A stretch of DNA of 64,000 nucleotides from Tunturiibacter gelidiferens. GTDB lineage: Bacteria; Acidobacteriota; Terriglobia; Terriglobales; Acidobacteriaceae. A program made the translations under genes and the position numbers. The notes under the pieces were generated by a model that did not search any database, had not been told where the DNA came from, and saw only the letters and a program-made list of their open reading frames with translations. The DNA lies in contig NZ_JACHEB010000013.1 of NCBI RefSeq assembly GCF_014201335.1, forward strand, positions 124,001 to 188,000. The letters are read 5' to 3'. The number at the start of each line of letters is the position of its first letter. The stretch's first letter is position 1. Of the stretch, positions 50,957 to 59,979 are shown piece after piece.

Positions 50957-52071
50957 TACTCTGTCTGCCGCAGTTTGCGGCGCTGGTTCAGCATTCCCAT
51001 GGAAAGCGCGAGATTTTGGGGAGTGATAATGCCGACGATGCGGTCACCCTCGAGGACGGGAACCATCTGTGCGCCCTGACCGGCCATGATGCGACGCAGG
51101 GTCTTCACGAGGGAATCGTCGGGTTGTGCAGTCTGGAAGGAGCGCGTCATGACGCCTTGGACGTAGCCGTTACCGTCGCTTTGCAGTGCATCGACGATGC
51201 TCTGGCGCGAGACCGCGCCGACGAGGTTCGCTCCGCGGACGACGGGGAAGACGTCCTGCAGGGTGTGGACCGAACGCTGAAGCGCGTCTTCAAGGGTGTC
51301 CGAGGCGGAGAGCATGCTGAACTGTGTCAGCATCACGTCGCGCATCCGGACGGCGTCCACATCCGTTTGCAGCAGGAGGCCCTGGTCTTCCATATGCGCG
51401 CCAATCATGAGGAAGGCGCCGATCATGACGAGCCACATATTTGGCCCAAGCAGGCCCGCGACGATGAGTGCGATGGCGATGAACTGACCGAGTCCCGCTG
51501 CGGCTCGGGAACTCTTCATGACGCCTTTGGTCTTGGCAAACTCGCCGCGAAAGACACGTCCTCCGTCGAGCGGGGAGGCAGGCAAAAGATTGACGACGCC
51601 GAGCAGGATATTCATCCACATCGCAGCCCGTAATAGGTGGAGGGGTGACATCCACGGACGCTCGAAGAGGCTAACCTCAGGCGCAATCGTCAGGGTTATT
51701 GCGGCCAGGAGCAGGCCGAATCCGATATTTGCTGTGGGTCCAATCACGGCCATGCGTTTCTGCATCTCGGGCGTCGAGGCTTTCTCTGTGGCTTCGGTGC
51801 TCGCGTAACTCATCAGGCCGCCCACGGGCAGTAGAAGCACGCTGCGAATGTCGAGCCCTAACCACGCTGCCCCGATGGCGCGGGCTACTTCGCGAACGAC
51901 CACTGCGAGCAGCAGTAGCAGCCAGAGCGCAAATCCCCGGCCACCTGTTGAGCCGGTCATCGAGGCATAGCTGATCGACAACCCAAGGATGAGGAGGAAG
52001 AAGGTGTGGATGCGGACATCCACGCCGAGAAATCTACCGATCGGAAAAGACCACCCACGCATGTCCTTCAT
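50956..52071 (-). CDS. M50 (site-2-protease) family protein with CBS pair, zinc histidines replaced
   Basis: 371 residues. Hydrophobic helices are at about 22-36, 47-58, 113-130, 152-163 and 195-225. The third membrane region should hold HExxH but reads R60-E61-V-A-R64 (VVVREVARAIG); the second site NLLPASPLDGGRVF keeps Asp169. Two CBS domains follow at about 245-360 (VRMRDVMLTQFSML, VQGVMTRSFQTAQPDDSLVK, VPVLEGDRIVGIITPQN). With both zinc His residues gone it is probably not an active protease and may act as a ligand-sensing membrane scaffold. It is translated just before rsmI. Confidence 0.88.
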   Translation of the reverse strand: MKDMRGWSFPIGRFLGVDVRIHTFFLLILGLSISYASMTGSTGGRGFALWLLLLLAVVVREVARAIGAAWLGLDIRSVLLLPVGGLMSYASTEATEKASTPEMQKRMAVIGPTANIGFGLLLAAITLTIAPEVSLFERPWMSPLHLLRAAMWMNILLGVVNLLPASPLDGGRVFRGEFAKTKGVMKSSRAAAGLGQFIAIALIVAGLLGPNMWLVMIGAFLMIGAHMEDQGLLLQTDVDAVRMRDVMLTQFSMLSASDTLEDALQRSVHTLQDVFPVVRGANLVGAVSRQSIVDALQSDGNGYVQGVMTRSFQTAQPDDSLVKTLRRIMAGQGAQMVPVLEGDRIVGIITPQNLALSMGMLNQRRKLRQTE

Positions 52072-52114
52072 TGTATGCGCAGTGGTTTAGCATTCCGGGT
52101 TCCGACGGCTTACC

Positions 52115-52723
52115 ATGATGAAGATGCGCGTTATTGCAGGTACTTACCGGTCTCGCCAACTCGCCGCCCCGCGTGGTCTACAAACTCGTCCTACTAGTGA
52201 TCGTCTGCGCGAGACGATCTTTAATATTCTTGCGTCGCGCCTTGAGGGTTGCCGCTTCGTCGACCTCTACGCCGGTACGGGTGCGGTTGGGATTGAAGCG
52301 ATCAGTCGGGGGGCGGAACACGTTTGGTTTGCGGAAAATGCTGAACCCGCACTGGCTTCGCTGCGACACAATCTTGCTGCTCTGAAGATCAGTCGCGGCT
52401 TCACCCTGGAGGACCGCGGCGTCGGTGCGATATTGCAGCGTCTTGGCAAACTGACGCAGCCGGTCGATGTGGTTTATCTCGACCCGCCGTACGAGGCTGA
52501 GGACGAATACTCGGGGACGCTCAATTTTTTTGGAAGTGTGCGGGGTCGTGCGATCTTGAGCGCAGATGCTGTGGTCATCGCCGAACACAGTAGCAAGGCG
52601 AAGCTGGCGGAGCGCTACGGCGTGCTCGAACATACTCGGCTTTTGAAGCAGGGCGATGCCGCGCTCAGCTTTTTTGCCCCTGCGGCGGCTGAGAAAACCC
52701 GCCCCCCTGATGGTGGCCAGTAA
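52115..52723 (+). CDS. rsmD: 16S rRNA (guanine-N2)-methyltransferase, RsmD family
   Basis: 202 residues. The start MMKMRVIAGTYRSRQLAAP is usual for RsmD, followed by the TSDRLRETIFNIL segment, the SAM motif VDLYAGTGAVGIEAISRGA and the catalytic DVVYLDPPYEAED. It methylates G966 of 16S rRNA. Its 3' end overlaps the convergent gene at 52665 by 59 bases, and the last codons (EKTRPPDGGQ) are beyond the conserved domain. It is divergent from the M50-like gene, with a 43-base gap. Confidence 0.95.
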   Translation: MMKMRVIAGTYRSRQLAAPRGLQTRPTSDRLRETIFNILASRLEGCRFVDLYAGTGAVGIEAISRGAEHVWFAENAEPALASLRHNLAALKISRGFTLEDRGVGAILQRLGKLTQPVDVVYLDPPYEAEDEYSGTLNFFGSVRGRAILSADAVVIAEHSSKAKLAERYGVLEHTRLLKQGDAALSFFAPAAAEKTRPPDGGQ

Positions 52724-53282
52724 GCAGATCGACTTCGAAGGCGACCTCGCGGTCGGTTAGCAGGTTCCATCCCATGCCGTGCAATGTGTCTGCTTCAACG
52801 CTTGTAATACGCACGCCCTCCCAACTCAGGCGAGCCGTCTCCCACGCTGTGCCGCTTGTACCCCAGGCGATGATTGAGTGAAAGCCGACGAAGAGCAGGA
52901 GTTTTTGCGGCGCGAGCGGGCGCACTTCGACTACTGGTTTCATTGCGACATGAGTGCAATAGTCGGGCTGTGTCGTATCGAACACATAGGCGTAGCCGCC
53001 GGCCACTGCGCATATCTCCCGTGGATCGGGGCAGGCAAAGACGCCGGTTGGCATCGTGGGGTCTGTAAATCCGAGAGCGCAGGTCGCGAGAAACGTCCCT
53101 CCACTAGAGGGATGAACCATCAACTGCAACGCGCCTCGAGCAAGGGCGTCTTCTTCGCCTGCGATCTGCTGCGGGTAGATAAACTGTCGAGCAGGCGCGA
53201 TCAGAGGAGGCGTCTTCAGTATTTCGACGCTCCAGTGGTGAGAAAATTGTTCGGTCTCATCTGGCGGTTGATCGAGCTTCAT
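52665..53282 (-). CDS. Hypothetical protein
   Basis: 205 residues from the ATG at 53282, which overlaps the stop of the upstream PLP-enzyme gene as ATGA. No signal peptide or membrane segment. The protein shows repeated beta-strand patterns, such as TFLATCALGFTDPTMPTGVF, CAVAGGYAYVFDTTQPDY, KLLLFVGFHSIIAWG and WEGVRITSVEADTLHGMGW, which suggests a beta-propeller-like or beta-sandwich fold; I cannot name a family. Translational coupling with the cystathionine synthase-like gene hints at a linked role. Its end overlaps rsmD tail to tail. Confidence 0.72.
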   Translation of the reverse strand: MKLDQPPDETEQFSHHWSVEILKTPPLIAPARQFIYPQQIAGEEDALARGALQLMVHPSSGGTFLATCALGFTDPTMPTGVFACPDPREICAVAGGYAYVFDTTQPDYCTHVAMKPVVEVRPLAPQKLLLFVGFHSIIAWGTSGTAWETARLSWEGVRITSVEADTLHGMGWNLLTDREVAFEVDLLTGHHQGGGFSQPPQGQKS

Positions 53283-54415
53283 GGGACAACGTCCAGTGCC
53301 TGCGCTATATCTTCGATCAAGTCTTCGATGGCTTCGCAGCCGGCGCTCATGCGGATGAAGCCATCGGGGATCACGTCTCCACCCCACTTCGCTCGACGCT
53401 CTGCTGTTGTCGTCACACCGCCGAAGCTGGTCGCGTCGGTTAGCAACATCGACTTGGAGAGAAAGGTTTCCGCGGCGGTTTTATCTCGCAGGACAAAGCT
53501 CAAGACTGGTCCGAAGTAGCGCATCTGCTTCTTCGCGATCTCATGGCCTGGGTGCGACGGCAGGCCGGCGTACAGCACGCTTATTACTTCTTTCCTTGTC
53601 GTGAGGAGTTCGGCGATGCGTTGCGCGTTCTCGCAGGAGCGCTCGAGGCGCAGAGGGAGTGTCGCGATCGAACGTAGCGCGAGCCATGCTTCCATCGGGC
53701 CCAGGGCTGCGCCGGTCAGGGTGCGCCACTGGTCGATCTTTGCCCGTAGCTCCAGGTCGCGCACCGCAACGTGACCCAAGAGAAGGTCGCTGTGACCGGT
53801 CATCGATTTTGAATCTGAGGCGACGGAAAAATCTGCACCGAGAGCTAAAGGAAGCTGTCCCAAGGGTGTTGGCGTGGTGTTGTCTACTGCAACCAGAGCG
53901 CCTGCACGGTGCGCCGCTTCGCTCAACAGGGCGATGTCGCAGATCTCCATGCCGGGATTGCTCGGCGACTCGATCCACAGCAGCCGCGCGCCCTCCAGCA
54001 ACTCGGCTTGTGCGTTTCCGGCGGTGGGAGACATGCGCAGCGTGACGCCTATGGGAGCGAAGTGCTCCTGCAGCAGGTTGCGAGCCGTGTAGTAGGCGTT
54101 CGAGGGGAGGACGACCACATCGCCTGGTCGCAGGATTGTTCCAAAGACCGCTGCGCACGCGGCCATGCCGGATGCGAAGACAAGCGCGCTTGCCGTGTAG
54201 CTTTCGCCTGAGGGGAGCTGCCCAGACTCCATCTGGCCGATGGCGTTCTCGAGCGCGGTCCAGGTCGGATTGTGTGAGCGAGCGTAGGTGTAGGGAGTGT
54301 CCGATGAGTCGCCGGGCGTATGGTACGGCGCGGCGAAGACCGGTCCCGCGCTAAGGGGCTCGCCGGGGACGGTGTGGCTCAGCGTGGAACGAATGATTTT
54401 GGTGGCGTCGCGCAT
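53279..54415 (-). CDS. Cystathionine gamma-synthase/beta-lyase family PLP enzyme
   Basis: 378 residues of the Cys/Met-metabolism PLP family. Typical motifs are YARSHNPTWTALENAIGQME, ALVFASGMAACAAVFGTIL, WIESPSNPGMEICDI, VAVDNTTPTPLGQLPLALGA and the PLP Lys in ASDSKSMTGHSDLL. The C-terminal AERRAKWGGDVIPDGFIRMS is also typical of the family. Members make or split cystathionine, or assimilate sulfide onto homoserine derivatives. With homoserine dehydrogenase and a cysteine-synthesis cluster in the same region, methionine/cysteine interconversion is the likely role, but the reaction cannot be fixed by sequence alone. Confidence 0.92.
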   Translation of the reverse strand: MRDATKIIRSTLSHTVPGEPLSAGPVFAAPYHTPGDSSDTPYTYARSHNPTWTALENAIGQMESGQLPSGESYTASALVFASGMAACAAVFGTILRPGDVVVLPSNAYYTARNLLQEHFAPIGVTLRMSPTAGNAQAELLEGARLLWIESPSNPGMEICDIALLSEAAHRAGALVAVDNTTPTPLGQLPLALGADFSVASDSKSMTGHSDLLLGHVAVRDLELRAKIDQWRTLTGAALGPMEAWLALRSIATLPLRLERSCENAQRIAELLTTRKEVISVLYAGLPSHPGHEIAKKQMRYFGPVLSFVLRDKTAAETFLSKSMLLTDATSFGGVTTTAERRAKWGGDVIPDGFIRMSAGCEAIEDLIEDIAQALDVVP

Positions 54416-54460
54416 AGCTTCGAGGTCGAGATTGGGTTGAACCGATTGATGGTAGCAAAC

Positions 54461-55519
54461 TCAGCGTGTTTTCTTTTTCGCGTGCCGGGAGGGTTTGGCG
54501 AAGTGCTCCCAGCCGCCTGGTTTCAACTCTGCAGGGCCGTTGCCCGGTGCGAGCAGCGTCATAAGAGGCTGACCGGAGCGACGAGGTTTGAGGGTTCCAA
54601 TTCGAGTTAGCGGCACGCCTGCGAGCGAGGTTGGCATGCGTGCCGAGGAGGGCGCGGTGAAGAGTAACTCGTAGTCCTCGCCACCGTGCAAGGCCGCGTG
54701 TAGGGCAGATTTTGCATCGAGTTTGGCAGCAAGCGGATGGATGGGCAGCGCCTCCTGCTCGATCTCTGCGTTCACTCCGGAGGCACGGCAGAGGTGAGTC
54801 AGGTCGCTTGAAAGACCGTCGCTGATGTCGATGCATGCAGTGGCAACGCCTCGCCGGAGAAGGGCCTCGCCGACGTCGAGACGTGGTTCGGGAAACAGGT
54901 GCGGATGGTCTTCGGTGGTTTTTACGGTGGCGATACGTTTTCTTCGGCCAAGCATGCCGGCTAATTCTGCTGCGGCACCGCCTAGTTGGCCGGTTACGTA
55001 CAGAGCATCTCCGGCAAAGGCTCCCGAGCGTCGCAGCGCCTTACCCTTTGGTGCATATCCGATGAGAACGATGTCAGCCAGGATGAGGGCATTCTTGCCG
55101 CCGGACGACTCCGAGGTGTCCCCGCCCGCAAGAGGCACGCTGTGCAACTCAGCCAGCGCGCGGAGGCCGTTGAAGAATTTCGCCGTCCACGTCTGGCCTG
55201 CGGCTGTAGTGAGCATGGTGGAGGGGAGCGCAAGGGAGAGGAAGGCAGCCAGTGGGGTCGCGCCCATTGCGGCAAGGTCGCTTAGGCCGCGCGCAAGGCA
55301 GCGATGGCCAACGGACTCGGGTGGATGGGAGTCTCGGCGAAAGTGTCGACCCTCGAGCGTAAGGTCCGTGGTGACAAGTACTTCACATCCGGCGGGAGGG
55401 CGAAGAATTCCGCAATCGTCACCGATGCCGAGCTTTACCGCGCTGCTGCTCGTACCGAAGTCGCGCTGGATTTGCTCGATGAGACCTAATTCGCTGGAGG
55501 GTAGGGAGGGTTTTTTCAT
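54461..55519 (-). CDS. thiL: Thiamine-monophosphate kinase
   Basis: 352 residues. The opening SELGLIEQIQRDFG is followed by the Mg/ATP motifs VKLGIGDDCGILRPPAG, VTTDLTLEGRHFRRD, GHRCLARGLSDLAAMGATP, GGDTSESSGGKNALILADIV and the C-terminal ACIDISDGLSSDLTHLCRAS and LHGGEDYELLFTAP. It phosphorylates thiamine monophosphate to the active pyrophosphate. The enzyme is complete and of normal length. It lies 45 bases upstream of the PLP-enzyme gene on the same strand, so it may be co-transcribed with it. Confidence 0.96.
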   Translation of the reverse strand: MKKPSLPSSELGLIEQIQRDFGTSSSAVKLGIGDDCGILRPPAGCEVLVTTDLTLEGRHFRRDSHPPESVGHRCLARGLSDLAAMGATPLAAFLSLALPSTMLTTAAGQTWTAKFFNGLRALAELHSVPLAGGDTSESSGGKNALILADIVLIGYAPKGKALRRSGAFAGDALYVTGQLGGAAAELAGMLGRRKRIATVKTTEDHPHLFPEPRLDVGEALLRRGVATACIDISDGLSSDLTHLCRASGVNAEIEQEALPIHPLAAKLDAKSALHAALHGGEDYELLFTAPSSARMPTSLAGVPLTRIGTLKPRRSGQPLMTLLAPGNGPAELKPGGWEHFAKPSRHAKKKTR

Positions 55520-55765
55520 GCTAATGGCAGCATAACCGTAAAGCGCAAATGTGACTCTTTTGTGGGAGTTACAGGCCGAAGATCTCGACTATGCTCGTTT
55601 GCACAGCGGGTAACTGGTTTGGTACCCTCTAAGAGGACGCTCAAGAGAGACGACCAATCAGGAATGGCGATTCGAGAAGTCGATTCGCCAAGCATGATTC
55701 TTCCGATTGCAAACTCTCCGAGCCGCGGTTTCGCTTCGCGGTCAAATCTGGGCCAGGGATTTTGA

Positions 55766-56794
55766 TTGAAGCTGAAAAAACGTTATTACATCATGCTGGT
55801 CAGCCGCGACGAAGAGGGCAACCTCAATAAGGTTCCGGTCCCGTTACATTACGCATATATGTTTGTGGCAGCCGCGGTTATCGGCATGTTTACCATTACC
55901 GGCCTGGCTGGTTCGTATTCACGGATGCTGATCAAAACCGCCCGGTTCAACCAGCTGCGGGAAGACCACAACTCTCTGCAAAAAGACTATGCGCACCTTG
56001 AGAAGGCCGCGCATGAGAAGGACATTCAGGCAGCTTCGCTGGGCTCTCTGGCAAGCGAGGTTTCCGTTCTGTACGGTCTGACGGCGAGCAAACTGGCTTC
56101 GCCCATGGGCAGGCTCACTGACAAGCATCACGCCAAATCTTCGGGAGTAGCCGAAGCGATCGCGACAACGCCGCTAGCTGGGACCTCCGACTCACCGGAT
56201 AACTCGGAGCAGGCTTACTACAAGTCCATCGACGCCTTCTACTCGCTTCGCAGGTCCGCGATGAGCGGTACGGCGACTCGGGCGATCTCGAGTCTCAATG
56301 GGCCGGGGTATCTCCCCACCGACCTGCTGGGAGCTGACACCCTGGAAGTTGCGTCGTATGTTCCGACGCTCTGGCCGATCATGGGGCCCATCACAAGCAG
56401 CTTTGGCCAGCGCGAAGATCCAATCCTCGGTAACGGCGAAGGCGAGTTCCACACGGGAATCGATATCAGCGCTCCGAATGGGGTACCGATTCGCGCAACT
56501 GGCGACGGCATCGTTCAGCTCGCAGAGATGTCAAACGGCTACGGCCGAGAGGTCGTCATCGACCATGGGCACGGAGTCGAGACGGTCTACGGACACATGT
56601 CCGGCTTTGCGTGCATCGCAGGGCAGACGGTGGTCCGCGGTCAGGTGATCGGCTACGTCGGCCACAGTGGACGCACGACCGGCTCGCATCTGCACTACGA
56701 GGTCCGCATAAGGAATACACCGGTGAATCCCCATAAATATCTGCGGACGACGCTGGCAGACCTGGGCACTGAGACAGTAACCAAGGGCCAGTAG
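55766..56794 (+). CDS. M23 family metallopeptidase, membrane-anchored
   Basis: 342 residues from a TTG at 55766 with AGGGA upstream. A basic N-terminus (MKLKKRYYIMLVSRD) precedes one membrane helix (YAYMFVAAAVIGMFTITGL), then a coiled coil (about 55-90). The C-terminal LytM domain has GQREDPILGNGEGEFHTGID (first zinc His), the metal region near GYGREVVIDHGHGVETVYGH and GSHLHYEVRI. It cuts peptide bridges in peptidoglycan or activates other hydrolases, and the coiled coil resembles EnvC/NlpD-type or MepM-like proteins. Zinc-site residues look complete. A strong terminator follows. Confidence 0.93.
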   Translation: MKLKKRYYIMLVSRDEEGNLNKVPVPLHYAYMFVAAAVIGMFTITGLAGSYSRMLIKTARFNQLREDHNSLQKDYAHLEKAAHEKDIQAASLGSLASEVSVLYGLTASKLASPMGRLTDKHHAKSSGVAEAIATTPLAGTSDSPDNSEQAYYKSIDAFYSLRRSAMSGTATRAISSLNGPGYLPTDLLGADTLEVASYVPTLWPIMGPITSSFGQREDPILGNGEGEFHTGIDISAPNGVPIRATGDGIVQLAEMSNGYGREVVIDHGHGVETVYGHMSGFACIAGQTVVRGQVIGYVGHSGRTTGSHLHYEVRIRNTPVNPHKYLRTTLADLGTETVTKGQ

Positions 56795-56809
56795 TTTCAA
56801 GAATTCAAG

Positions 56810-56850
56810 ACGGCAGACCAGATGCAAGTTATCGGGTCTGCCGTTTTTTG
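56810..56850 (+). terminator. Intrinsic terminator after the M23 peptidase gene
   Basis: ACGGCAGACC at 56810-56819 pairs with GGTCTGCCGT at 56835-56844 (ten pairs). A TTTTTT run follows directly. It lies 15 bases past the stop at 56794. Confidence 0.9.
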
Positions 56851-57073
56851 TGTCCGGGAGTTCGGCAGAGTAGGCGGGGCAGTCCAGAGTCCATTCCCGT
56901 ATTGGGAAAGTTGTTTCTTCTACTGGGCTATGCACCATTTGGGTAATACCCACTCCCCCGTCGCCGCCGATATAGTCACCGATGAAGATTGAAGTGCTGC
57001 AACGAATCGCGCCAGTCAGCCTTGGGATCAAAGAAGCGAATCCAATCTGGCTCCACGAAAGAGCGAGACATAC

Positions 57074-58573
57074 ATGATTCAAACCTCGGCTGCTTTTCGA
57101 CGTGACACGCAGGGCCTCGACGGATCCATCTCACTGTCAGAGATTATTTCGGCATTCTCCTATGCGCTAGACCTGACCGAAGGCGCACTGCATGGGCACG
57201 CTCTGCGTAGCTGCCTGCTGGGCATGCGCATCGCCGAAGAGGCGAAGCTGCCGTCGGAGCAGACCGGCAGCCTCTACTTTGCACTTCTTCTCAAAGATAT
57301 CGGCTGCAGCCGCAATGCCAGGCGCATGAGCCAGGTGATAGGCGGAGAAGACTCAGTCGCGAAGTCGGTTTTGAATTCAGAGGATTGGACCAGGCCGCAT
57401 AAGCCAAGTCTTTCCACTCTGAAGTTGCTTTGGAACAACGTTCTTCCCGAAGCAGGCCCTGTAGCGAGAGCAGCGAGATTTGTCAGGAACGGCGTCGCGC
57501 GTCACCAGAACATCTCTGTTCTGAGCAGCCTCCGGAATGATCGGGGAGCCGCCATTCTTAATAAACTCGGCATGGATCAGATTGCAGCCGACGCCGTACG
57601 CAGTGTCGAAGAGCGTTGGGATGGAAGCGGTTATCCGGACAGTCTTAAGGGAGAGCAGATTCCACTGCTAGCCCGCATCTGCTCCGTGGCACAACACCTT
57701 GACTTTACCTCTGCGACCAGTGGGATGCAGAGTGCGATTGATACGCTCGATCAGCGCAGCGGCACCTGGTTCGATCCGGAGCTCGTCCGTATGGCTCGTT
57801 CCTTGCACCGTCGCGGGATTTTGTGGAACAACTGCTCTCCTGCTGACGCCGAGCAGGATACGCGACAGGCTGTTCTCGACCTTGATTCGGGCATGCGGCA
57901 TCAGCTGGAACCAAATCAAATCGATCGGATCTGCGAGGCATTCGCGGATGTGGTCGATGCCAAGTCTCACTTCACTTACAGTCACTCGCAGGGCGTCGCG
58001 GATGCCGCCTTCGGCATAGCGCAGGCGATGGGACTCTCCAGAGATCGCGCGCAGCTGGTTCGGAGAGCCGCCCTGCTGCACGACATCGGCAAGCTGGGCG
58101 TAGCGAATGCGATCCTCGACAAAAAGAGCCAGTTGAGCCCGCAGGAGTGGAAGACAGTCTACGAGCATCCGCGCATCACGCGACGCATCCTTGAGCGGAT
58201 TGCGCCCTTCCGCGAGATGGCTGTTATCGCAGGCGAACATCATGAGAAGCTCGACGGCTCGGGCTATCCTGATCACCTGAAAGCGCCTGATCTCTCGACC
58301 GAGTCGCGCATCGTTGCCGTTGCGGATGTATACGCGGCGCTCTCGGAGGATCGTCCGTATCGCGCCGGCATCGAGCTTGATGAGACTCTGTCGATCATGT
58401 CGAAGCTGATCCCAACACAGCTGGATGAAAGCTGCTTCGAGGCGCTGATTTCAGTGGTCGCGGGCCAGCGAGAGGCCATCTCTGCGCCAACGGTAGTAGT
58501 TGCAGGCTCGCCTCTGGGGTATCCGTTTAAGAATGCGGGTTTCAAAAACACAGCTTTTGAGAGTGCTCTCTGA
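57074..58573 (+). CDS. Double HD-GYP domain protein, first domain degenerate
   Basis: 499 residues. Two HD-type halves are present. The first (about 35-215) has HGHALRSCLLGMRIAEEA but ALLLKDIG (Lys74 in place of His), and EERWDGSGYPDSLKGEQIP where HHE should be. The second (about 285-450) is intact: TYSHSQGVAD, AALLHDIGKLG (His336-Asp337), YEHPRITRRIL, AGEHHEKLDGSGYP (389-399) and the DVYAALSEDRPYR helix. HD-GYP enzymes hydrolyse cyclic di-GMP, so the second half probably does so while the first may regulate it. No receiver or sensor domain is seen. It has its own terminator. Confidence 0.92.
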   Translation: MIQTSAAFRRDTQGLDGSISLSEIISAFSYALDLTEGALHGHALRSCLLGMRIAEEAKLPSEQTGSLYFALLLKDIGCSRNARRMSQVIGGEDSVAKSVLNSEDWTRPHKPSLSTLKLLWNNVLPEAGPVARAARFVRNGVARHQNISVLSSLRNDRGAAILNKLGMDQIAADAVRSVEERWDGSGYPDSLKGEQIPLLARICSVAQHLDFTSATSGMQSAIDTLDQRSGTWFDPELVRMARSLHRRGILWNNCSPADAEQDTRQAVLDLDSGMRHQLEPNQIDRICEAFADVVDAKSHFTYSHSQGVADAAFGIAQAMGLSRDRAQLVRRAALLHDIGKLGVANAILDKKSQLSPQEWKTVYEHPRITRRILERIAPFREMAVIAGEHHEKLDGSGYPDHLKAPDLSTESRIVAVADVYAALSEDRPYRAGIELDETLSIMSKLIPTQLDESCFEALISVVAGQREAISAPTVVVAGSPLGYPFKNAGFKNTAFESAL

Positions 58574-58608
58574 CACAACAGCTTAGAGGAGCCCTACAAA
58601 ACAAAAGA

Positions 58609-58634
58609 ACGGCCGAGCATCTCGGCCGTTTTTG
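58609..58634. terminator. Bidirectional intrinsic terminator
   Basis: ACGGCCGAG (58609-58617) pairs with CTCGGCCGT (58621-58629) around CAT. TTTTT follows on the plus strand and an A-rich flank gives T-rich RNA on the minus strand, so it can serve both the HD-GYP gene and the convergent gene at 58660. Confidence 0.9.
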
Positions 58635-58659
58635 TTTTATGTTTTTGGGCCGAGACGAG

Positions 58660-59979
58660 TTACTTGCCGGTATAGCTGACGTGCCAGATCGTCTTTGAGC
58701 CGTCGTCAGTGACAAAGAGCGAACCATCTTTCGCCACGGTCACACCAACGGGCCGGCCCCAGACCTTTCCATCTGAGGTAACAAAACCGGTCAGGAAGTC
58801 CTCGTACTCGCCGGTTGCATGGCCGTCGTGCATGGGGATGCGGATGACTTCATAGCCGGAGCGGTGGGCGCGGTTCCAGGAGCCGTGCTCGGCCGCGAAA
58901 CCATCGCCATCGTACGAGGAGGGGAACTGCTTCCCGGTGTAGAAGGCGAGCTCAAGCGATGCAAAGTGCGACTGCAGGAGGACGTCGGGTGTGATGACTT
59001 TGTCCTTCAACTCCGGGTGTGTACCGACCAGGCGCGGGTCCTGATGACCACCCATGTAGTACCAGGGCCAGCCGTAGAAGCCGTCCTCCTTCACGCTGGT
59101 GATGTAGTCGGGGACAAGGTTGTCGCCGAGGCGGTCACGCTCGTTGGTGGAGCACCAAAGCTGGCCCGTGGTCGGGTTGATCGCTTCGCCAACGCAGTTG
59201 CGAATGCCGCTGGCAAAGATCTTGACGAACTTGCCTTCTGGAGAAAACTCAAGAACATCGGCGCGGTGGAACTCGCCGGGATGGGTGTCGGGATCGTCGG
59301 CGTTCGAGGCTGAACCGACGGAGATTAACATCCGCTTGCCGTCCTGCGAGAAGGCGACGTCGCGAGTCCAGTGGCCGCCGCCGCGAAGCTGCGCGTAACC
59401 TGGCAGCACCGGCACAATCGCCTCAGGCGCGGCACTGGCCTTCATATCGCCTTCCTTGTAAGCGAAGCGGACGACGCTGGTCGTGTTGGCGATGTAGACC
59501 CACTTGGGATGCTCGCCGAGCGGATAGAAGGCGATGCCGAAGGGGTGATCGAGCCCAGTCGCGAAGACCTCAGTTGTTGTGACCTTGCCGTCAGATCCGA
59601 CGCCTCGCAGCACCTTCACCTGGCCGGCCTTGCTGTCGGCGAGAAAGAGATCGCCATTGGGTGCGGTGCGGATCAGGCGCGGCTCAGTGAAGCCCTGTGC
59701 GTACATCTCAACCTTGAAGCCTGCGGGTGCGACGGGCCATGCGCCCTCGGGACGCGGGACGACGCTGGGTCCATTGTCGACCGACTCGTCCTGCTTCGGC
59801 TCGGGCAGGTCGGCGAGGGTGATCTTGCGGCGGACGCCGGGGTGCTCCTGCGTGTAGTCGGCGAAGGCTGCCTGCCCGGTGATGACTGCGCCAGATTGCG
59901 CGAACGCAGAGGATGGCAGTATCGACACCATGGAGGCCAGAGCCAGGACTCGAAGAACGGAGGGAGTAGAGCTATGCAT
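58660..59979 (-). CDS. PQQ-dependent sugar dehydrogenase, sorbosone-dehydrogenase-like
   Basis: 439 residues, ATG with AAGGAG upstream. A signal peptide (VLALASMVSILPSSAFA) shows export. A six-bladed soluble glucose/sorbosone dehydrogenase propeller follows: EPRLIRTAPNGDLFLADSKA, HPFGIAFYPLGEHPKWVY, RGGGHWTRDVAFSQDGKRML, SGIRNCVGEAINPTTGQLW, TNERDRLGDNLVPDYIT, EHGSWNRAHRSGYEV and KDGSLFVTDDGSKTIWHVSY. Family members oxidise sugars or derivatives with PQQ. No pqq genes occur here. Its ATG overlaps the end of the histidine phosphatase gene by eight bases. Confidence 0.92.
   Translation of the reverse strand: MHSSTPSVLRVLALASMVSILPSSAFAQSGAVITGQAAFADYTQEHPGVRRKITLADLPEPKQDESVDNGPSVVPRPEGAWPVAPAGFKVEMYAQGFTEPRLIRTAPNGDLFLADSKAGQVKVLRGVGSDGKVTTTEVFATGLDHPFGIAFYPLGEHPKWVYIANTTSVVRFAYKEGDMKASAAPEAIVPVLPGYAQLRGGGHWTRDVAFSQDGKRMLISVGSASNADDPDTHPGEFHRADVLEFSPEGKFVKIFASGIRNCVGEAINPTTGQLWCSTNERDRLGDNLVPDYITSVKEDGFYGWPWYYMGGHQDPRLVGTHPELKDKVITPDVLLQSHFASLELAFYTGKQFPSSYDGDGFAAEHGSWNRAHRSGYEVIRIPMHDGHATGEYEDFLTGFVTSDGKVWGRPVGVTVAKDGSLFVTDDGSKTIWHVSYTGK

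Noticed and set aside
55520..55765. Possible riboswitch upstream of the M23 peptidase
   Set aside because: Such genes are sometimes under c-di-AMP control, but I could not match the conserved elements, so nothing is claimed.
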